Origin: Achromobacter kerstersii
GTDB lineage: Bacteria > Pseudomonadota > Gammaproteobacteria > Burkholderiales > Burkholderiaceae_B
Direction of reading: 5' to 3'
Length of the DNA: 64,000 nucleotides
Assembly: GCF_902859595.1 (NCBI RefSeq)
Contig: NZ_CADIJQ010000009.1
Span: 62,001-126,000 of the forward strand
Part shown: piece after piece, positions 60,158 through 64,000 of the stretch
How the letters are laid out: each line of letters begins with the position of its first letter
How positions within the stretch are numbered: the first letter of the stretch is position 1
The notes under the pieces: model-generated
What the model saw: only the letters and a program-made list of their open reading frames with translations
Told to the model about the DNA's origin: nothing
Database searches by the model: none
Position numbers and translations under genes: made by a program

Positions 60158-60172
60158 TTCCATCAGGTGGAA
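60158..60172. promoter_or_regulatory. IclR operator 2 (TTCCA-N5-TGGAA)
   Basis: The second copy, TTCCATCAGGTGGAA, directly after the ligase stop and 88 bp upstream of the Bug gene start, suggesting separate IclR control of the binding protein. Confidence 0.8.
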
Positions 60173-60260
60173 TTGATGGGGTGGCAAGCAGGGTTGCCGC
60201 TCCTACACTTTTCTCATGCGCCGCAATCAGACAGGCGCAAGAAATATCAGGAGACAACGC

Positions 60261-61253
60261 ATGAAAACTAGCCAGATCGCGACGCGACGCGTCAAGGCGC
60301 TGGGCGCTGCTTTGGTGATGATGGGTACGCTTGCGGCGCCGCAGGCATGGGCCGCCTTTCCAGAGCGCCCGTTGCGCATCGTGGTGCCCTTCACGCCCGG
60401 TGGCGGCACTGACATCGTTGCGCGTCAGTTAGCCAAAGGGCTCTCGGATGAGTTGGGCCAATCGGTGGTGGTGGAGAACCGCCCCGGCGGAAGCACCATC
60501 ATAGGCACCGAGAACGTGGCCAAGAGTCCGCCGGATGGCTACACCTTGTTGATGTCGACCTTTGCTCACGCGGTGAACCCGGCCATTCACAAGAAGCTGC
60601 CCTACGATACCGACGAGGCGTTCGCGCCCGTGGCGCTGATCGGGAAGTCCCCCAATGTGCTGGTTGTGTCGCCGAAGTCCAAGTTCAAAAGCGTTCAGGA
60701 AATCCTGAACTATGCGCGCGCCAACCCGGGGAAACTGACCTTTGGCTCGTACGGGAATGGCACGTCGGCGCACCTGGCGGGCGAGCTGTTCAAGAGCCTG
60801 GGCAAGGTGGATATTCTGCATGTGCCTTACAAGGGCGCGGGCCCGGGGATCAACGACCTTATGGGTGGGCAGATCGACATGATTTTCTCGACGTCAGCCA
60901 GCGTCAGCGGACAAATAAAGAACGGCCAGCTGCGCGCGTTGGCCGTCACCACGAAGGACCGTTCGCCGTCGTATCCGGGCGTGCCCACCGTGGCCGAATC
61001 GGGTGAGCCGGGATACTTCGTGGACAGCTGGTATGGCGTGTTTGTCCCACGAGGCACGCCCACTGCCGTCATTGATCAGTTGAACGCGGCCATCAAAAAG
61101 GTGTCGGGCAAGCCCGACTTCCAGGCGGCGCTGGAACTGGAAGGCCTGGTCGCCAGCGTGGGGACGCCTGCCGCGTTGGGCGAATACGTGAAGCAGGAAG
61201 AGAGCCGCTGGACCAAGATCATCAAGGACGCGGGAATCACCGACAACCCTTGA
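60261..61253 (+). CDS. Bug family substrate-binding protein
   Basis: A 330-residue Bug protein with a signal peptide (KALGAALVMMGTLAAPQAWA) and family motifs IVVPFTPGGGTDIVARQLA, NRPGGSTIIG, ILHVPYKGAGPGIND and VPTVAESGEPGY. The start at 60261 has AGGAGA. It is the last gene of the operon that carries crotonase and ligase, and has its own IclR operator. It probably binds the acid substrate of the NDP-forming ligase. Confidence 0.95.
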   Translation: MKTSQIATRRVKALGAALVMMGTLAAPQAWAAFPERPLRIVVPFTPGGGTDIVARQLAKGLSDELGQSVVVENRPGGSTIIGTENVAKSPPDGYTLLMSTFAHAVNPAIHKKLPYDTDEAFAPVALIGKSPNVLVVSPKSKFKSVQEILNYARANPGKLTFGSYGNGTSAHLAGELFKSLGKVDILHVPYKGAGPGINDLMGGQIDMIFSTSASVSGQIKNGQLRALAVTTKDRSPSYPGVPTVAESGEPGYFVDSWYGVFVPRGTPTAVIDQLNAAIKKVSGKPDFQAALELEGLVASVGTPAALGEYVKQEESRWTKIIKDAGITDNP

Positions 61254-61280
61254 ACGCCGGCGGTACAGCTGGAATGCAAC

Positions 61281-61302
61281 GCGCGCCCCGATTGGGGCGC
61301 GC
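61281..61302. terminator. Bidirectional stem-loop between convergent Bug genes
   Basis: A perfect 9-bp stem GCGCGCCCC/GGGGCGCGC (61281-61289 and 61294-61302) with a four-base loop, located between the two convergent Bug genes. There is no T-tract. Confidence 0.5.
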
Positions 61303-61326
61303 GGCATGTGGGCTTGCGGGATGGCC

Positions 61327-62295
61327 TTATTCGGCTTTGACGTTGCCCGCCTTGATGACCGCCGCCCATTTGGCGGTGTCTTTTTGCACCAGATCGCGGA
61401 ATGCTTCGGGTGACGAGGGGCTGGGTTCCACACCCAGGCTGGCCAGATTGGCGATCAGCGCGTTGGCCTTCAGGCTGTTGCGTACGGCTTCGTTCAGCTT
61501 GGTCACGACTTCGGCCGACGTGCCCTTGGGCGCGAACACGCCGTACCAGTTGTTGGCTTCCACGTTCGGAATGCCTTGCTCTGCCAGCGTGGGCACGTTG
61601 GGCAAGGACTTCAAGCGTGCCGGCGCCGCGACGCCCAGCGCCACGAGCTGTCCGTCATTGATGAACGGCATCAAGCCCGACACATCCCCAAAAAATGCCT
61701 CGACGTGACCGCCGATGGTGTCGGCGATGGCCGGTGCGGCGCCCTTGTAGGCCACATGCAGGAAGTCGACCTTCGTCTGGTTCTTGAACAGCTCGATGGT
61801 CATGTGCGGCATGCTGCCCACGCCCGACGAGGCCAGGGTAGCGGGTTCACTACGCTTGGCTGCTGCGGCGACGTAGTCCGACGCGGTCTTGATCGGGTTC
61901 TTGGGAGACACCACCAGCACTTCGGGCGTATGCACCACCAGCGCAATCGGCGTGAAGTCTTCGGTTGGCTTGTAAGACAGGCTGGGATACAGAGACGGGT
62001 TGATCGCGATGGCGCCCGCCGAACTCAGAAACAGCACGCTGCCGTCTGCGGGGCTGCGCATCACATAGTTGGCGGCGATGGCGCCGTTGGCGCCCGGCTT
62101 GTTTTCAACGATGACGGTCGTCTTGAGCTCGGTTTCCAGCTCCTTGGCCAGAATGCGCGCCAAGGAATCGGCGGGACCGCCCGGCGGAAAGGCGACGACC
62201 AGGCGCGTCGGCTGCGCGGCGATGCTGACGCTGGCAAATGCGAATGCGGCCGCCAACGCGCCGCCCAGAAAGGTGCTGAGGATTCTATTTTTCAT
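61327..62295 (-). CDS. Bug family substrate-binding protein
   Basis: A 322-residue Bug protein with a signal peptide (NRILSTFLGGALAAAFAFAS) and motifs LVVAFPPGGPADSLARILA, NKPGANGAIA, FLHVAYKGAAPAIAD and PNVPTLAEQGIPNVE. AGGAGA precedes start 62295; a longer frame is rejected. It follows the SMP-30 gene (28 bp) and is the last of a minus-strand operon with the amidohydrolase. Confidence 0.94.
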   Translation of the reverse strand: MKNRILSTFLGGALAAAFAFASVSIAAQPTRLVVAFPPGGPADSLARILAKELETELKTTVIVENKPGANGAIAANYVMRSPADGSVLFLSSAGAIAINPSLYPSLSYKPTEDFTPIALVVHTPEVLVVSPKNPIKTASDYVAAAAKRSEPATLASSGVGSMPHMTIELFKNQTKVDFLHVAYKGAAPAIADTIGGHVEAFFGDVSGLMPFINDGQLVALGVAAPARLKSLPNVPTLAEQGIPNVEANNWYGVFAPKGTSAEVVTKLNEAVRNSLKANALIANLASLGVEPSPSSPEAFRDLVQKDTAKWAAVIKAGNVKAE

Positions 62296-62323
62296 GGTGT
62301 GAGGTCTCCTGGCAGCCGGCGAT

Positions 62324-63262
62324 TCAACCGCCGGGCGCTCCTTGGGTGTTGACGTATAGCGAGTAAATGGATGTGCATGACGCCATGAACAGGCGATTGC
62401 GGTGCGTGCCGCCAAAGCACAGGTTTGCGCAGCGTTCGGGCAGGGCGATATGTCCGATGGCTTCGCCGTCGGGCGAAAAGATGCGCACGCCGTCGAGTTC
62501 TTCGGTGCCCATTCCCCAGCCGCACCAAAGGTTGCCGTCGACATCGACGCGAAAGCCGTCGGGCGTTCCGGAACCGGCGTTCAACAGCACATCCGGCCGC
62601 GACAGCGTGACGCCGTCGTCCTGAACCTGAAACACCAGGATGTTGCGCGGGCGCGCGCGCGATTCGATGACATACAGCAGCTTTTCATCGGGCGAGAACG
62701 CCAGCCCATTAGGACCGTTCACCCCTTCGGCGACAACGGTGAGATCTCCCGACGCACCGTCGATCCGGTAGATGTTTGCGGGCAGTTCCTGGCGGGCAGG
62801 TTCGCCTTGATAGTGGCCGACGATGCCGAAGGGCGGGTCGGTGAACCAGATGGAGCCATCCGACTTGACCACGACATCGTTCGGTGAATTGAGCGGCCGG
62901 CCCGCGTGGCTGTCGGCCAGCACGGTGATGCGTCCATCGTGCTCGGTGCGGGTCACGCGGCGGGTGCGGTGTTCGCAGGTGATCAACCGGCCTTGGCGGT
63001 CGCGCGTGTTGCCGTTGGCATGGTTGGATGGCGCGCGGTAGGCGTGGACCGAATTGCTGATCTCGTCCCAGCGCAGGATGCGGTCGTTGGGCACATCGCT
63101 CCACAGCAGGTAGCGGCCATCTCCAAACCATACGGGGCCTTCGGCCCAGCGGCAGCCCGTTGCCAAGCGTTCCACGGCGGCGGACAGCAGATGGTATTTC
63201 TCAAATTGGGGCGCCAGCGTTCGAATGGCGGGGTCGGGGTAGCGCTGAGAGGGTTCCCACAT
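62324..63262 (-). CDS. SMP-30/gluconolactonase family lactonase
   Basis: A 312-residue six-bladed beta-propeller hydrolase that opens lactones. Metal-binding residues are placed as in the family: Glu in WAEGPVWF, Asn in PLNSPNDVVVK, and Asp in GTPDGFRVDVDG. No signal peptide is seen. It is cotranscribed with an amidohydrolase upstream and a Bug protein downstream, suggesting successive opening of a sugar- or aromatic-derived lactone. Confidence 0.92.
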   Translation of the reverse strand: MWEPSQRYPDPAIRTLAPQFEKYHLLSAAVERLATGCRWAEGPVWFGDGRYLLWSDVPNDRILRWDEISNSVHAYRAPSNHANGNTRDRQGRLITCEHRTRRVTRTEHDGRITVLADSHAGRPLNSPNDVVVKSDGSIWFTDPPFGIVGHYQGEPARQELPANIYRIDGASGDLTVVAEGVNGPNGLAFSPDEKLLYVIESRARPRNILVFQVQDDGVTLSRPDVLLNAGSGTPDGFRVDVDGNLWCGWGMGTEELDGVRIFSPDGEAIGHIALPERCANLCFGGTHRNRLFMASCTSIYSLYVNTQGAPGG

Positions 63263-63291
63263 AGGGCCTCCACAAGAAGGGATGGATGGAC

Positions 63292-64000
63292 TTAGCCGTA
63301 GAGCCGGCGGGGGTTGCCGTTCAGCACGGCATCCAGCGCGGCCGGGTCTTCACCGCAGGCGCGCCGCAGCAGGGCAAGCAGGTCGGGCAAGCGCGGCTGG
63401 GGGTAGCGGATGTTGACGTGCGGCCAATCACTGCCCCAGATGGCCCGGGTGGGCGCGCCCTGGATCAGCGCCGACATCAGCGGCAGCGCGGCCTGGAAAC
63501 CGTTCGCGCCATCCGTCACTCGGTCAGCCCCCGAAACCTTGATCCAGAGGCTGGGGTGATGCAGCAGTTCCAGCAGAGGCTGCCATTCCTGCGGGCGTGC
63601 GACGGGCGCGCGGGCCATGTGGTCGATGATGAGCGGTACGTCATACCGAAGCAGGGCGGGCACGGTGGCAAGCACATCGTCCAGCTCCGCATGCACCAAC
63701 GCGTGCCAGCCATAAGGCTTGATGCGCGCCAGCAGCTCGCCCATACGCGAGACATCCGGCTTGCCGGCCAGGTGCTTCATCATCCCCAGGCGTATGCCAC
63801 GCACACCGTGCTGGTGCATGTGGGCCAGGCTTTCCTCGGGCGTGTTCTCCGTGATGACGGCAATGCCGCGATACGCGCCTTGGCTGGCGGACAGCGCCGC
63901 CAGCAACGCGCGGTGGTCATCGCCATAAGGCGTGGCCTGGACGATGACGCCGCGCGTGATGCCGCATTCGGCATGCAAGGCTTCCAGTGCCCGGAAGGGG
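63292..64000 (-). CDS. Amidohydrolase-2 family hydrolase, 5' end cut by window
   Basis: The C-terminal about 236 residues of a lactonase-like TIM-barrel hydrolase, paralogous to the gene at 14075. The frame stays open to the right edge (reading ALEALHAECGI upstream), so the metal-binding HxH N-terminus is outside the window. Seen are IIDHMAR, LWIKVSGADRV, and IWGSDWPHVNIR with the catalytic Asp. It starts an operon with SMP-30 and Bug genes. Its likely role is hydrolysis of a lactone or cyclic dicarboxylate. Confidence 0.88.
   Translation of the reverse strand, partial: PFRALEALHAECGITRGVIVQATPYGDDHRALLAALSASQGAYRGIAVITENTPEESLAHMHQHGVRGIRLGMMKHLAGKPDVSRMGELLARIKPYGWHALVHAELDDVLATVPALLRYDVPLIIDHMARAPVARPQEWQPLLELLHHPSLWIKVSGADRVTDGANGFQAALPLMSALIQGAPTRAIWGSDWPHVNIRYPQPRLPDLLALLRRACGEDPAALDAVLNGNPRRLYG

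Overview
The window comes from a GC-rich betaproteobacterium of the order Burkholderiales, most likely an Achromobacter or close Alcaligenaceae relative. The evidence is five Bug-type (TctC-like) periplasmic binding proteins in 64 kb, several LysR/IclR/AraC-controlled carboxylate-catabolism operons, and an FNR protein with a Bordetella-like regulon. No rRNA, tRNA, CRISPR array, prophage or insertion sequence was seen; this looks like chromosomal accessory-metabolism territory.

Layout. 1-7108: end of a Bug gene, a LysR regulator, and a divergent operon of RraA-like protein, amidase and a three-part TRAP transporter whose binding-protein signal peptide carries a 12-bp minisatellite. 7253-11390: methyltransferase, AraC regulator and several small unknown envelope proteins. 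11381-16757: IclR-controlled catabolic operon (two Bug proteins, PDC-lactonase-like amidohydrolase, RraA-type aldolase, D-2-hydroxyacid dehydrogenase). 16831-21780: PPK2, an AraC regulator and an HlyD/DUF3302/outer-membrane-factor export operon. 21858-26312: AspT-type exchanger with an unusually long Orn/Lys/Arg-type decarboxylase. 26383-32103: unknown proteins, a putative Na+/H+ antiporter and tctBA. 32261-35209: sensor kinase and NtrC-type regulator behind a sigma-54 promoter with two upstream operators. 35265-41668: QseBC/PmrAB-like two-component pair and, divergently, a tightly coupled five-gene operon (T_hemolysin-family acyltransferase-like protein, adenylate-forming enzyme, haem-oxygenase-like diiron protein, SDR, TPR protein) that looks like an uncharacterised small-molecule pathway. 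41723-50823: a low-oxygen/stress locus (FNR, PAS kinase plus NarL-type regulator, flavodoxin, CBS protein, three universal stress proteins, phosphoketolase, L,D-transpeptidase) with four FNR-type boxes and one RcsB-box-like palindrome. 50848-56233: LysR, Tat-exported hydrolase, MFS exporter, GNAT, galU, CinA-like protein. 56304-64000: IclR-controlled acyl-CoA operon and a lactone/amidohydrolase operon with two further Bug proteins.

How it fits together. Much of the window handles capture and breakdown of organic acids: binding proteins (Bug, DctP), permeases (TctAB, DctQM), ring- or lactone-opening hydrolases, RraA-type lyases and CoA ligation. The second theme is adaptation to low oxygen. 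The strongest candidates for undescribed biology are the 37418-41668 operon and the regulatory architectures at 32261-32368, 37339-37353, 42611-42626 and 57130/60158.
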